The notes beneath the pieces were generated by a model, which saw only the letters and a program-made list of their open reading frames with translations, had not been told where the DNA came from and did no database searches. Below, one piece after another: positions 48,299-61,700 of a stretch of DNA of 64,000 nt. A program made the position numbers and the translations under genes. Source of the stretch: Lingula anatina (Eukaryota > Brachiopoda > Lingulata > Lingulida > Lingulidae); the NCBI RefSeq assembly GCF_001039355.2, contig NW_019775761.1, forward strand, positions 31,272 through 95,271. The letters are read 5' to 3'. The first letter of the stretch is position 1; each line of letters starts with the position of its first letter.

Positions 48299-48513
48299 CT
48301 GAATCCAAAGTTCAAGTAACTGAAGCAACAAAAGTAACATGGGTAGTTGGGTAGCTATCAATTTTGAGTCTTAATACAGATGCAGTAGCGTGAAAAATTT
48401 AAGAAAAAAATATCAGATAGAAATGCCATAAGGACATTACCTTAATGGCAAAGGAAGTGACACCAGCCACCAAAATCAAAATGTAATTCTCTGCATGCCG
48501 TGGAAAGAATTAC
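48299..48513 (+). repeat. Dispersed repeat, copy 2 (about 215 bp)
   Basis: Direct copy of 46734-46943 about 1.57 kb downstream, starting TGAATCCAAAGTTCAAGTAA and sharing AAGGACATTACCTTAATGGC. A small insertion follows CATGGGTA. Confidence 0.85.
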
Positions 48514-49467
48514 CGTATTTTCGTACTTCTGACAACTTTGACCACGTACTGTAACAGGCTGCATCACATTTTTTTAAAAATTCATCCAGTCTCAAACGTA
48601 TTTGTAACAGATGAAATCTTTTGAACAACGTGGTAATATCAGAGCACGGTACCTTAACAATAAACATAACAATAAGAGTGCATGAAAGTATTATTTATTT
48701 TGAATGATGTGTGTTGCAATAAAGGTTCTGTATGGCAATTTATCTTCAACTTAATATGATTCTACACTAGAACTACAGACACATTGTGCGACATAGTGTA
48801 ATAAATGCATAGCCTTTATATAGTTCTGATGATTTGAAATATACGGGCTCTGAACTAATTGATACTGACAGCAATGATGATAATGGTAATATGGTATTCC
48901 TAATTGTCTAACAGATCCTGTTGCTTAGCATTTTTCAAAGGTTTGCGTGTTGGCAGTAATTGGGGGGGGGGGCTTAACTCCCAATGATGTTCAATTTAAA
49001 ATGTTATGGAGTATATTTATATATTGGTCGTTTGCTTCTTGCATTCAAACATCTTCAATGAGAATCATTACGCTGAACTTTACCTTTGCTTCTTTGCCCA
49101 TACCCAAGAAAAAAGAACCTGTCGGAACAGACGCTTCTTCATAAATCATTTGGGATATTAGCACCCCTCAGAACGCTAAGATTTCCTGGCATGCAACACG
49201 TGAATGGGGAACCTTTTCCCATCTGATAGAACGACGGTATAATTAGTTACAGAGATAAGAATATTGAACCAGGTAATAAAGGACGAGGTTCTTCCTTAAC
49301 GTGAAAAGGAGTCCACTTCCATCGGAAGGAAATATGCTCTTACGCTACTTATACAAAGACCATTGGGAGCAAATGACACAGCCGTCAGAATTCTGAAGGT
49401 TTCTAAATGTTACTCTCAATCGTAAACATATAATATCCAAAGATATTTCACTCAAATGCTGTGTATT

Positions 49468-49470
<3 letters not shown>
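48514..49470. other. Non-coding stretch, no gene recognised
   Basis: A short G run at 48962-48971. No supported gene. Confidence 0.45.

Positions 49471-49525
<55 letters not shown>
49471..49525. repeat. (TA)n microsatellite
   Basis: About 27 uninterrupted TA units. Confidence 0.97.
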
Positions 49526-49527
<2 letters not shown>

Positions 49528-52317
49528 CACGAATACCGTGCTTACATTTTAATAGTTTACAAAGACAATTTGATAAAGACAATAGGACGTATTCTAGCCG
49601 AGACATTACATATAGTGTTATTGGTGGTAACGATACAAATGTTTTTTTGTAATTGTTCAGAGTTTATATTGACGTCTGTAAAATGACACCAGCTTCCCAC
49701 ATCATCCGCCCCAAACGCCTGTTTAAAAATGTGAATTCAAAGAACTGCCACAAAACATCGATGAAAATAGAAAATGGACTATATATAGCTCTAAAACAAT
49801 GTCACATACGATATTTCAAGTCAGATAAAGACCAAACAAGAATTAAATTAAACCCAAAGGAATAAAAGAATTCAATTAGGATCCCTGGTTTGCTTGGCAT
49901 ATAGTAATTAATTGATTTCATGCTGTTGACAAAACGAGTCTTCATAAAAAAACTATTATAATCAACTCAATTACATAGAGTCGAGAGTTTTGACATTCAA
50001 GACTCGTCAGATGATAGATTAAATGCAGATTCTCGGGCGTTAATTTATGTTTGGTGAAAACTGTAGTTTCAGAATTCACAGATTCGGGGTAAGGTTACAT
50101 CAACAGCGCTAATGTGCACATTGGCAGTAAAGCAATTCCACTTTGTACCAGTTCTGCTTTAGCGTCACCAATCTAATGAATTGAGTTTCGGTTAAATATT
50201 TTGATAGACCGTCCCGGATTAAATCTATTGGGACTGACCCACCCCGTCTATTCACTGAAAAATCATGGTCGCCACCAGTTTTTCTAAAGAAAACACTGGA
50301 CGCATGACAACTGAGAAATTTACAATTTTTAAATATTTAATAATTAAAATATGTAACCTGAATCAGCCCCAACAAAGAAAAATTATATGGTACATTAGGT
50401 CAAGCAGTTGAGAACAAACGCAATATCTGACCACTGCACATTTTTTGTGCCAATGAGTATGCATTATCTAATGACTATTTAATTTAAATCTGTTTAGTAA
50501 AGAGAGTCGGTAAATGCATCGATATCAAAACATCTGCCGCTCACTACATCTTTGAATATAAACGGAGAAATTATCACAAAACATACTGTTACTCGAACTT
50601 TTTTGGTACAACCACATCCTGTTGTATTTTTTCTTGGACGCCAGGAATGTGCGGATCCTGTTGAAAATAGTTACACTCATGCCTCCACAGGTGTCCAAGC
50701 TCTCCGTTAGCAACACATCAGGTCTGTCCCAAATTTGCTGCCAATTGCAATTCCTTATAGCAAATTTGCAGCACATTTGCAGCGAAATTGCCGCAAATTA
50801 GCAGCAATTCAAAAATTTCTAGCAAACTCCTGCAAACTTGTTGTCGCACATTTTTCATTATTCATTATGCGCGCTAACATATCCTCAATCGATTTCCATT
50901 GTTTTGTTACAGTGATTAACATGTATGTAAAGCAGCGGTCTACGTTTCTGTATGTATGGAATTTAACTTTCCCGCGATATACCATATGGCATATTTCAAA
51001 AGACTATTTCTGTAATTCATTTGCGCTCATCTACAATGCCCTCAAATAAGGCCGTTTTGGTGTCAATTTTTTAAAAGAGAGTTGTGAGGACATTAGAGTC
51101 ACATCACTGAAAATCGTGACTACTGAAGAAAGAAAAATTCTAACCTCCTATCATACAAGGTAGAGTTAAATGGTAAGTTACGGACGTTAGAAAATAATTT
51201 ACCAGAAAATCAGTAACGATTAAATGTTGAACTGGACAAGGCGACGATGGCATGAGATATTCTGGGGAATACATCGAAAATGCGCTCGACAACCGCTTAA
51301 ATTATAGCGATTGGTGCCACAAAATTGCCTTATTGTGGTTTTAAACATTATCCCGACACATTATATTGCCACGATTGGCTTTTAAACGAAAAGGGCCAAT
51401 AACTTTCATCCACTGCATCTTGAAACCCCACGTCTCCACAGATTGACACTTGCAAGCACTTACACAGATTAAAGAACCGTTTCTCTAAAGATAAGACTCT
51501 GTCACCTGGCAATGTGGCCGTCTTTAACTTACTTGTCTGTGCCGTAAGGTCAGTGATCTCAAAGACCACATTACAAAGTTAACTCAGCGCCTACAGTTCA
51601 GCTCTAGCAAATTAATTATAGCGGACCAGACTGATGCACTGATGAAATGGTAAGGTGCATAGCATTCGGATGGCAAACATATTTGGAGCGTCACTTTATT
51701 TCTTCAGAGATCATACAAAACCTTTATTGCCACACACAGCTTCATTTTATGTTCTACAAATAAGGTTTGAGTCAAACAAAGTGGTTCCCTATACAGGCAG
51801 GCTGTTCTTTTGATAAAGCACATGACAGAAACATGGGTACCTGACACTTTAAATACTTTATCAAACGCATTCCATTTCAGATTTGACTGACAACGCCTCG
51901 CCATATTGTGGTTTTTAATGGTGATTATGCTTATTATCATGTTGTGAAACATAGGCCTATGAACTGGCATTACATGTTCAATATCGCATAACACATAGCA
52001 TCTAAAAATGCAATATCCGGGTACATCGTAACGCCTTAACATCTAGTCGTATCTTTAATTACTACTCGCAATAGTCTGGTAGCCAGCATCAGGTGGCATA
52101 CCGTTCCCGTTTATGAAGGATTAAATTAATAAATGGAGAACTTCACAGGCACGCACTCACGCACACGCACACGCACACATACATACATACATACATACTC
52201 ATGTGAAACTTATTCCTGTAATTAAAAAAACGAGACAGACGGCACCCAACCCAGGAACCTGTAGGACAAGAAGTGGTGCACATACCAGCCGTACTCAAAA
52301 AGGGTGCCTATCGCATG
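49526..52317. other. Non-coding stretch, no gene recognised
   Basis: Open frames of 70-112 codons (50735-51049, 51704-52042 minus) have no motif. An iterated AATTTGCAGC-type sequence is at 50738-50835. A CA/CATA microsatellite lies at 52145-52198. Confidence 0.45.
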
Positions 52318-52491
52318 GCCGATGTGACAGGTATGGTAGTCCGCTAGGTACCGTAGTCCGCTTCCCAGTACTGTATACAGGTGACATTCGTCCCATATAC
52401 TAACCCCAATACTTCGACTAAACTTTACCTGTACTAATCATATGGGAGTCCGGACTTCTATTCCTAGGACTACCATTCCTGTCACATCGGC
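52318..52491 (-). mobile_element. MITE family A, copy 6 (best-preserved ends)
   Basis: The termini are perfect 14-bp inverted repeats, GCCGATGTGACAGG and CCTGTCACATCGGC, followed inward by GTATGGTAGTCC and GGACTACCATTCC. The core matches the other A copies. No coding capacity. Confidence 0.88.
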
Positions 52492-53642
52492 AACATCACT
52501 GCGTCATGACGTCATTAATATTAAAGCGGTAACAATTTCATTTTTCACACCACAATAAGTGAGCAGTTAATATCGGAGGTATAACAATATACGGAGCTGT
52601 GACGATGGGGATTTCTTGTATCGATTCTACATTATGAAGCGTTCTATCCCTCATATACATGTTCTTTTTATTAGCATGTATAAATGCCCTATTGACTCCA
52701 CCAACTTGAGTATAATTATCAATATGTTTTTGTTACGCTGGTTGTATATGTATTAAGTGTAGTCTGGGGTTTGTAAAAATACTTTGTACTTTTTGCTCAC
52801 GTTGAAATAAATTATCTATCTATCTGTTTATCTATCTATCTAGGGTATTGTCAAACGAACTGCACAGTTTCCATTTTGACGGTACAGCAACTGTGTTAAA
52901 CGTCTCGGAAATAACGTCTTAATCCTGGCGCCATTCACATCTTATCTTTATAACCATTCAGTCAATGTGACCACCTGGGACACACACACAGGAAAAACTG
53001 GACATTTGATTGAAATAACTGGACTTCTTTCTATTTGGCTTGGTCTTGGACATCTCGAGTGGTCTCTTGAAATTTGGGTGTGTGTCAGATAAAACCCAAG
53101 CCTGGGAGGGCAAGTTCACAAGGACCCATCAAATCCTGACCAATAGCCAAAGAAAAGGAGGGGGAGGATAGAAGCAGGGAGCAAACAATCCTCTAAAAAG
53201 AGAAAAGGAAAAATTAACTCCGGTATCACCTTCCCCCCCCCCCCCCCCCCCAACCGCTCCTCGGTCTAAATAAACCTGTTTAAGCTCTCCCGGTACGTTT
53301 GGATTCAATTGTTCAGCACTATATCAAAACATTATGACGTAATACCTTGCTTTCCGATCTAAGTAACCGTACTTTATGTCATTTCCTGGATAACACCGCG
53401 GTATAACAGAATTCTTTCGCGGTTAATTGATTAAAGGAAATTAAGACTTGGTTCTGGTAAACATTCAAATATAATGTTTACCAGATCAAATCAGTCTTCA
53501 AATCTGCGGAACAAAAATACTACATCAAATCGATAATTTACCGTTAGAGAATAGTGTACCGTAATCCCTGTTTTCAAAACAGCAGCGTATACGCCAGGAT
53601 TGAGGATATAAGCTGGCTTAAATGCTCAGTTCATCTCTGTGA
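52492..53642. other. Non-coding stretch with simple repeats
   Basis: A short (CTAT)n run lies at 52813-52842, following TTGAAATAAATTAT, and could be the tail of a degraded retroposon. A C run lies at 53233-53251. No gene. Confidence 0.5.
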
Positions 53643-56600
53643 TTTTTTTATTTATTTAATTTCTTTTTGTCACATAAGAATGAAAAAGATTCTATATCAA
53701 AACTCATGAGATGGGCAATCAGAGATAATGAAACAGAGATTGCTATTTTGTTTTAAATCGATCTTATAATTGCTTAATAAGGACCCGTAGTGTGACTAAA
53801 AGGAAAGGTGTGCTAAGTAACAAGACATTCCATAGAAAATCAATGCCCAGCACCGTGTGAACTATTGCTCTAGTGCCTGAGGCTCAACCGGTACCTTTCC
53901 GCTTGCCTGCAGGTTAAGATAGTACGGTATTCAAAGTGACCCTCTTGGACACCCGGTCAAGCGTATAAACGCGTGGTCAAGCTTGTTTACCCGTCACACT
54001 GACCCCTAGGTGCAGTTCGGACTGGTCAGCAAGGTAATGGAGCGTGATTGTTGTTATAACACACACATACCAATCTGAGAATGCACTCATTACTTGAGTT
54101 TCGCCGACTTGGTTTAGAAATTTCACATAATAATTCTAAAATTGTTGTTCACGGTTTTAAAAAAAGAACACTTAAATTGATCATGTAAAAAACCCACTGA
54201 GAATACGCTTAATTATCCCCTTTCAGCTTTCTTACCTGTGTTGTTGGGCTCATTTAAGTATGAAAGCTTGAAGTCCGCGTTGCTGATATTTTAAACACAC
54301 CACCTCCGCTCGGGAATAATATGACTCTTTAGAGATATTACTCGCAGTATGTTGCTCGTTAAAATTAACTTGAAAATCACAGAGAGCAGCTTAAGTAAAA
54401 ACCAGGGAGTGTCGACCCCAAGACGCTCTTTTTTGACACGGGGTCTTGTTCACAGCGAGTAGATTAGATTTAATCCAGTACAGGTAATATTGTACTGTAC
54501 CCAACACTGCGCTTTCCAACACAATATCCATTGTTTCCCCTATTCAGTAAATGTTGCAATCAAGATTGGTCAGTAATATTTGTTTTTCCATATCTCGTGT
54601 CCAGCTAATCGCGGTCGTCATTCACAGTCACCATAATCTGATCTCAGCGAGAGGATCACTTAATGTCAGGTGTGGTTCTCCTTATGAAACGCGCCATTTT
54701 TCATTTCTGAAAAAAACAAACTTCACTGTGGAGAGGAATTTTTTTAAGCTAGGTACAAGACTTAGTGCATGTAAAACCTCGTATGGCGCCTCCCTCCTTA
54801 CACAATCCGGGATTATTTCGAAGAGGAGCCAATTTGTGCGTATCAACAGCGAATCAATATATTTACACGCGGTGCTTCTGGATATTCTGCGCAAATATTA
54901 TATTCTGAGCGCCCAGTCTATTCTTGTATTTCTAACAGGAAGGTAATCCTAGCGCCTTGGGTGGTTTGTCGCCTTTAGCACGCAAGATGTCTTTTTTTTA
55001 AACATACAATCTAATCAACAGCAACGACGAATATGGCTTAATTCACTAAGGGCGCAACGAGGGCCACCTTTGAATTAAAAGCTTGCGATTAAAAATCAGT
55101 TAGATAAATTTTTACCTGTCTCTTGCTTAACTGTTCACTTCTGCGGGTTGTGGTCCGATGCCAAACGGTTGGACTGAAATCCGTGTCTTGTAATAGATCG
55201 CGAGATACGTACAAATTTGTTTAGGGATTGACCCGCTCCACTAAAGAAATCATTTTCCCGTAACCACGATTAGACGTGTTTATGAGAACTCAGTCTCTGC
55301 ACAAGCGCGTGACCCTTACCTTTTTCTCTATCAGGAAACACTCGGTCTAGCTAGAAGTGGTATTTAGTGCGTGGTTTTTAAACGACGTCACGTATTCCAG
55401 GTTGTATAAGTCTGTCACTTCAGAACAGCAAAATCCCGGCTAGCGATTTGTTCACTTCTTTCCTTGAGTCTCATTTTCTTGTCGAATATATTTTCACTGG
55501 TTAATCCTTAATAAAATGGCATTCAAACCTGTTCGTCTGCAATTGTACGCTTCCCGTTTGGAGTATCTCTGCTGTACTAGTAGAGTCGAACATGTACGCG
55601 CAAATACTATAAACCTCAAAGCTCTCAAACCTGTATCACCCAGACTCAATAAACGAGCCGCCCACTCCAGATAAAACCTCGCTCGTGATTATAAAATATG
55701 CAAAAGCCACGTTGCACGATGATCAGCCGGGCGCCCCCTACTAAAAAAGAAAAAACATCAACTCCTCTTTAAGTCCGCCGGTGAAGATATAGACTAACCT
55801 GGCTATCAGATACTTATGCTTTGCCCCAAGTTGTGTGTTTACGGTTTCGTTCACTCCCGGCATAATTGAAATCGGTCCCGGAGCGGATGAACCGGGAGTT
55901 CTAAGCATGTATATTTGAACCTGTATGTAATGTGGCTCGCTTTGCTTGTGTAAACCTAAGATATTATATGTTGGTATAAAATTAACTAAGTACAAAATAC
56001 AGGTCAAGCCTTGTTGTTTTTAAATGTAAAGAGAAAGCTCTGAATGTTATCACTATATTCCGACTCACCATTCCTTACGTCTCTGCGTTAGAAAAACAAA
56101 GCTATGGCGATTTAATATAATTGATTTATATAATATATATCTTAATCATTTTTATCTATAAACTTCTTTGTATTTTATGTAGGACAGTCTATGGAACATT
56201 ATATGGATTTTAGACTCGAAATAAATATATAATTATATTATTATTTAAGATGAGGAGAATGGTGGTAAATACAAATTTTAAAACAATTGTGTAAAATGTT
56301 ACTTAGTAGTTGGCATAAAAATGAATTCTCCGTGAATTCTGAATATTTATATCAAAACAACATCTTAAGCTTTGAACAGTTGAAGCTTATTAAGATTATT
56401 AAGGTAAGAACAGCGCTAGATCTAAGCAGGACAATTACATTTGGTGTGGCAACAGTTTAGCTTTAAATGCAGTTAGAAAGCAATCGTGTATCCCAGAGCT
56501 ATAACAAGCGCTAGATCAATCCAGGACCATTCCAACTGTAACAAGTTAGAAATAAGGGCTCAACAAATATGTTCAAAGGTCTTTATATTGAACCACAAAA

Positions 56601-58778
56601 GATTTTCTTTATGTCTAGTATAAACGCAGCCTATATCGTATCATACAAGCGGTAGAATTAAAGGCAGACAGCGCATTTTTGAGGTCATTAATTCCAGCGA
56701 AAATTGTTGTCACCACAGTCGAACATAATAAATCACCTTTAAGATAGGTCTAATTTTGGGCCGATGTGAATACTACCGGTTTAAATAGGAACCTTTCAAG
56801 CGGCACGGTGTCTAAGCTGTGCTTAAGGTGCAGCAATTCACAATGCATAACAAACACGCTAGGGTAAATATGGCTTTATAACACGATCAATAGACAAGTA
56901 TTGATCTCTGATTTTTACCTCATCTAAGCCGCAGTGGGGAGGGTCTGGCACGGGAACTGAATGCTGTGATTTGGGGAGATTTCCAGACGCTTAAACCCCC
57001 TTTACACTGGACGGCGTCCTTTCTACGTCTTTTGTGCGACCATGAAACTGGCATCGCTGTGGTCGTAGAAAGGAGGCACAAGCATCGCTTTGGTTGCAAA
57101 ATGAATGCTCAAAGATCGGCCAGTTGTCAGGACGTAAAGTATTTTTTTACTCTCAAACGGGACCGTACTACGAAATGCAGAAAGGACGCCGATCAGTGTA
57201 AAGGGGGCTTTAGGAGGAATAAAACAAACAGCGCGTCAGGCTACAGCGATATTCAAGAAGCAGCTTGAATAGATACCAAATAGAGAGAAAACTATCTCAT
57301 TTCAGCTAATCTGTGCCGAGGGGGGAAGTTCTAATCTTGATGATACTAATCCGTGAGATTTACCGCTCAAATGATGCATTTGCTGTTTTTCAGTTCGAGA
57401 ATGAAATAAATGGAGAAATATGTAGCTGATGAAAAGCTGCTTCAAAACGAATGCGACCCTTAACGATGAAAAAATGCAATCAAAACTTTTCTCGTGCTGT
57501 CCACCAAATTCTAGGGATGATATTTCAAACTGGTTTAATAAAGTCGTGTCTATAAATGCTTTGTTAATAAGTATAATGTGGAGATAACCGGAAGAAGACA
57601 TATATAGATATAAATATAAATCTACTAACTGTTATAAAATAAAAGTACACATATGCTCAATTCGCAATATAGCCACCGTCATGTTACCACCGTCACGTCC
57701 CGGAAAGCAGGGTCCAATAAAAGAAATAAAAGCGTATTGGATGGGTAAATTTTATATAGCTCGGAGATAATCCTAGGAGTTCTGTATACCATTGCCATTT
57801 TAAAGCACTAATTACTTTAGCTTATTTCCCCGCACGCGTTTCTATTTGACGTTAGTACATGACTTACTAGTTGATTGCTTCATCAAAAAACAACTGGGAC
57901 GGGGAGGTGATTACAATTAAAGAGAAAACATTTAAAAATGATTAATTTGATAACCGTCGTGCTGCCATGCGCTTACCACGCTCTCGTGATATCTGCGTAA
58001 TATGTATAATTTCCACGAGTTGCAAATTAAAAATGGTGACAGTTTCTAAAAATTCGATTTTCAAATCACGGGTTTAGAGGAGAATTTTGGAAGGTCAACT
58101 GAACTACAAGTATATTACAGTTTTTTATTCTGTGCTACAGTCGCATCATGTGGGTTTAGCTGCCTTAATATAACTATTACATACGCTCCAGGGTGAAATA
58201 TTAGGCCTAACTTCAGACACCTGAAAAAGAGCTCACAACTGCGTTATTTTCAAAGTAATATCGGGATTTTTTCAAGATATACATAATGCTGTACACAATT
58301 TGCATAATCGGGATCCTCAATATTTGCACTTGTCTGTGTATCAGCGATCCTGTATAATATCCGCACTGTAACTTCCACAGGTCAATAACCTGCTTGCTTT
58401 TTCACACCACTATTCCAGGAAATAAAACCGGAAAAATAACATTTTGCCAATTACAGCTATTGACCGCGCGTTAAATCATTATTTACAAACATGTTTGAGC
58501 CAATTTATAAGCAATACTGGTAGATTATTCTCACCGTTAAGGGACGGGTTATGACGGGTAATGTATCCTGAGCCCCCCCCTCCTCCAGTCCTACCCAACC
58601 CCTTCATTTCTATAGGTAAAAAGTAACACTAAGATTACTGTCTGGTTTACAACTTTTATTAGAGATTAGGCATTCGTCTTCTTTGTACAGTCTGCGAGTA
58701 AATATATATAACAGAGCACTGACGCAGGCTTTAAGCGAAATATGGGGAAATCCGCCCTTTATCACAGAAATCATGGTG
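53643..58778. repeat. Duplicated 5.1-kb segment, left copy
   Basis: Collinear with 58781-63981 over its whole length in direct orientation. It starts at TTTTTTTATTTATTTAATTT and ends at ATCACAGAAATCATGGTG, immediately before the single N. Differences are sparse single-base changes and small indels. The 131-codon frame at 54551-54946 is disrupted by indels in the other copy, so it is not under coding constraint. No gene is supported. Confidence 0.95.
56994..57209. mobile_element. MITE family E with TTA duplication, left copy
   Basis: The ends are AACCCCCTTTACACTGG and CAGTGTAAAGGGGGCT. The complementarity continues inward through GGCGTCCTTTCT and AAAGGACGCC. TTA flanks both sides (56991-56993 and 57210-57212). 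A 3-bp TTA duplication is typical of PIF/Harbinger elements. The element is 216 bp. The open frame through it (56966-57268) is a by-product. Confidence 0.85.
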
Positions 58779-58779
58779 N
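58779..58779. other. Single-N assembly gap
   Basis: One N exactly at the boundary between the two 5-kb copies. Confidence 0.9.
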
Positions 58780-58780
58780 C

Positions 58781-61700
58781 TTTTTTTATTTATTTAATTT
58801 CTTTTTGTCACATAAGAATGAAAAAGGATTCTATATCAAAACTCATGAGATGGGCAATCAGAGATAATGAAACAGAGATTGCTATTTTGTTTTAAATCGA
58901 TCTTATAATTGCTTAATAAGGACCCGTAGTGTGACTAAAAGGAAAGGTGTGCTAAGTAACAAGACATTCCATAGAAAATCAATGCCCAGCACCGTGTGAA
59001 CTATTGCTCTAGCGCCTGAGGCTCAACCGGTACCTTTCCGCTTGCCTGCAGGTTAAGATAGTACGGTATTCAAAGTGACCCTCTTGGACACCCGGTCAAG
59101 CGTATAAACGCGTGGTCAAGCTTGTTTACCCGTCACACTGACCCCTAGGTGCAGTTCGGACTGGTCAGCAAGGTAATGGAGCGTGATTGTTGTTATAACA
59201 CACACATACCAATCTGAGAATGCACTCATTACTTGAGTTTCGCCGACTTGGTTTAGAAATTTCACATAATAATTCTAAAAATGTTGTTCACGGTTTTGAT
59301 ACAAAACACGAGGGCGTAGTGTGTTTAAAAAAAAAGAATACTTAAATTGATCATGTAAACAACCCACTGAGAATACGCTTTATTATCCCCTTTCAGCTTT
59401 CTTACCTGTGTTGTTGGGCTCATTTAAGTATGAAAGCTTGAAGTCCGCGTTGCTGATATTTTAAACACACCACCTCCGCTCGGGAATAATATGACTCTTT
59501 AGAGATATTACTCGCAGTATGTTGCTCGTTAAAATCAACTTGAAAATCACAGAGAGCAGCTTAAGTAAAAACCAGGGAGTGTCGACCCCAGGACGCTCTT
59601 TTTTGACACGAGGTCTTGTTCACAGCGAGTAGATTAGATTTAATCCAGTACAGGTAATATTGTACTGTACCCAACACGGCGCTTTCCAACACAATATCCA
59701 TTGTTTCCCCTATTCAGTGAATGTTGTTATCAAGATTGGTCAGTAATATTTGTTGTTTTTTTTTTTCATATCTCGTGTCCAACTAATCGCGGTCGTCATT
59801 CACAGTCACCATAATCTGATCTCAGCGAGAGGATCACTTAATGTCAGGTGTGGTTCTCCTTATGAAACGCGCATCATATTTCATCCATTTTTTTTTTTTT
59901 CTAAAAAAAAACAAACTTCACTGTGGAGAGGAATTTTTTAAAGCTAGGTACAAGACTTAGTGCATGTAAAACCTCGTATGGCGCCTCCCACTTACACAAT
60001 CCGGGATTATTTCGAAGAGGAGCCAATTTGTGCGTATCAACAGCGAATCAATATATATCTACTCGCGGTGCTTCTGGATATTCTGCGCAAATATTATATT
60101 CTGAGCGCCCAGTCTATTCTTGTATATCTAACAGGAAGGTAATCCTAGCGCCTTGGGTGGTTTGTCGCCTTTAGCACGCAAGATGTCTTTTTTTTAAACA
60201 TACAATCTAATCAACAGCAACGACGAATATGGCTTAATTCACTAGGGGCGCAACGAGGGCCACCTTTGAATAGAAAGCTTGCGATTCAAAATCAGTTAGA
60301 TAAATTTTTACCTGTCTCTTGCTTAACTGTTCACTTCTGCGGGTTGTGGTCCGATGCCAAACGGTTGGACTGAAATTCGTGTCTTGTAATAGATCGCGAG
60401 ATACGTACAAATTTGTTAAGGGATTGACCCGCTCCACTAAAGAAATCATTTTCCCGTAACCACTATTAAGACGTGTTTATGAGAGCTCAGTCTCTGCACA
60501 AGCGCGTGACCCTTACCTTTTTCTCTATCAGGAAACACTCGGTCTAGCTTGAAGTGGTATTTAGTGCGTGGTTTTTAAACGACGTCACGTATTCCAGGTT
60601 GTGTAAGTCTGTCACTTAAGAACAGCAAAATCCCGGCTAGCGATTTGTTCACTTCTTTCCTTGAGTCTCATCTTCTTGTCGAATATGCTTTCACTGGTTA
60701 ATCCTTAATAAAATGGCATTCAAACCTGTTCGTCTGCAATTGTACGCTTCCCGTTTGGAGTATCTCTGCTGTACTAGTAGAGTCGAACATGTACGCGCAA
60801 ATACTATAAACCTCAAAGCTCTCAAACCTGAATCACCCAGACTCAATAAACGAGCCGCCCACTCCAGATAAAACCTCGCTCGTGATTATAAAATATGCAA
60901 AAGCCACGTTGCACGATGATCAGCCGGGCGCCCCCTACTAAAAAAGAAAAAAACACCAACTCCTCATAAGTCCGCCGGTGAAGATAAAGACTAACCTGGC
61001 TATCAGATACTTATGCTTTGCCCGAAGTTGTATGTTTACGGTTTCGTTCACTCGCGGTATACTTGAAATCGGTCCCGGAGCGGATGAACCGGGAGTTCTA
61101 AGCATGTATATTTGAACCTGTATGTAATGTGGCTCGCTTTACTCGTGTAAACATAAGATATTATATGTTGGTATAAAATTAACTAACTACAAAATACAGG
61201 CCAAGCCTTGTTGTTTTTAAATGTAAAGAGAAAGCTCTGAACGTTATCACTATATTCCGACTCAGCATTCCTTACGTCTCTGCGTTAGAAAAACAAAGCT
61301 ATGGCGATTTAATATAATTGATTTATATAATATATATCTTAATAATTTTTATCTATAAATTTCTTTGTATTTTATGTTGTACAGTCTAAGGAACATCTTA
61401 TGGATTTAAGACTCGAAAAATATATATAATTATATTATTATTTAAGATGAGGAGAATGGTGGTAAATACAAATTTTAAAACAATTGTGTAAAATGTTACT
61501 TAGTAGTTGGCATAAAAATGAATTCTCCGTGAATTCTGAATATTTATATCAAAACAACATCTTAAGCTTTGAACAGTTGAAGCTTATTAAGATTATTAGG
61601 TAAGAACAGCGCTAGATCTAAGCAGGACAATTACATTTGGTGTGGAAACAGTTTAGCTTTAAATGCAGTTAGAAAGCAATCGTGTATCCCAGAGCTATAA

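Noticed and set aside
54551-54946. 131-codon open frame in the left 5-kb copy
   Set aside because: The near-identical right copy (59700-60140) carries indels that break the frame, so there is no coding constraint.
56966-57268. 100-codon open frame, also present at 62162-62467
   Set aside because: It spans a MITE with terminal repeats and TTA duplication. Its C-terminus differs by frameshift between the two copies.
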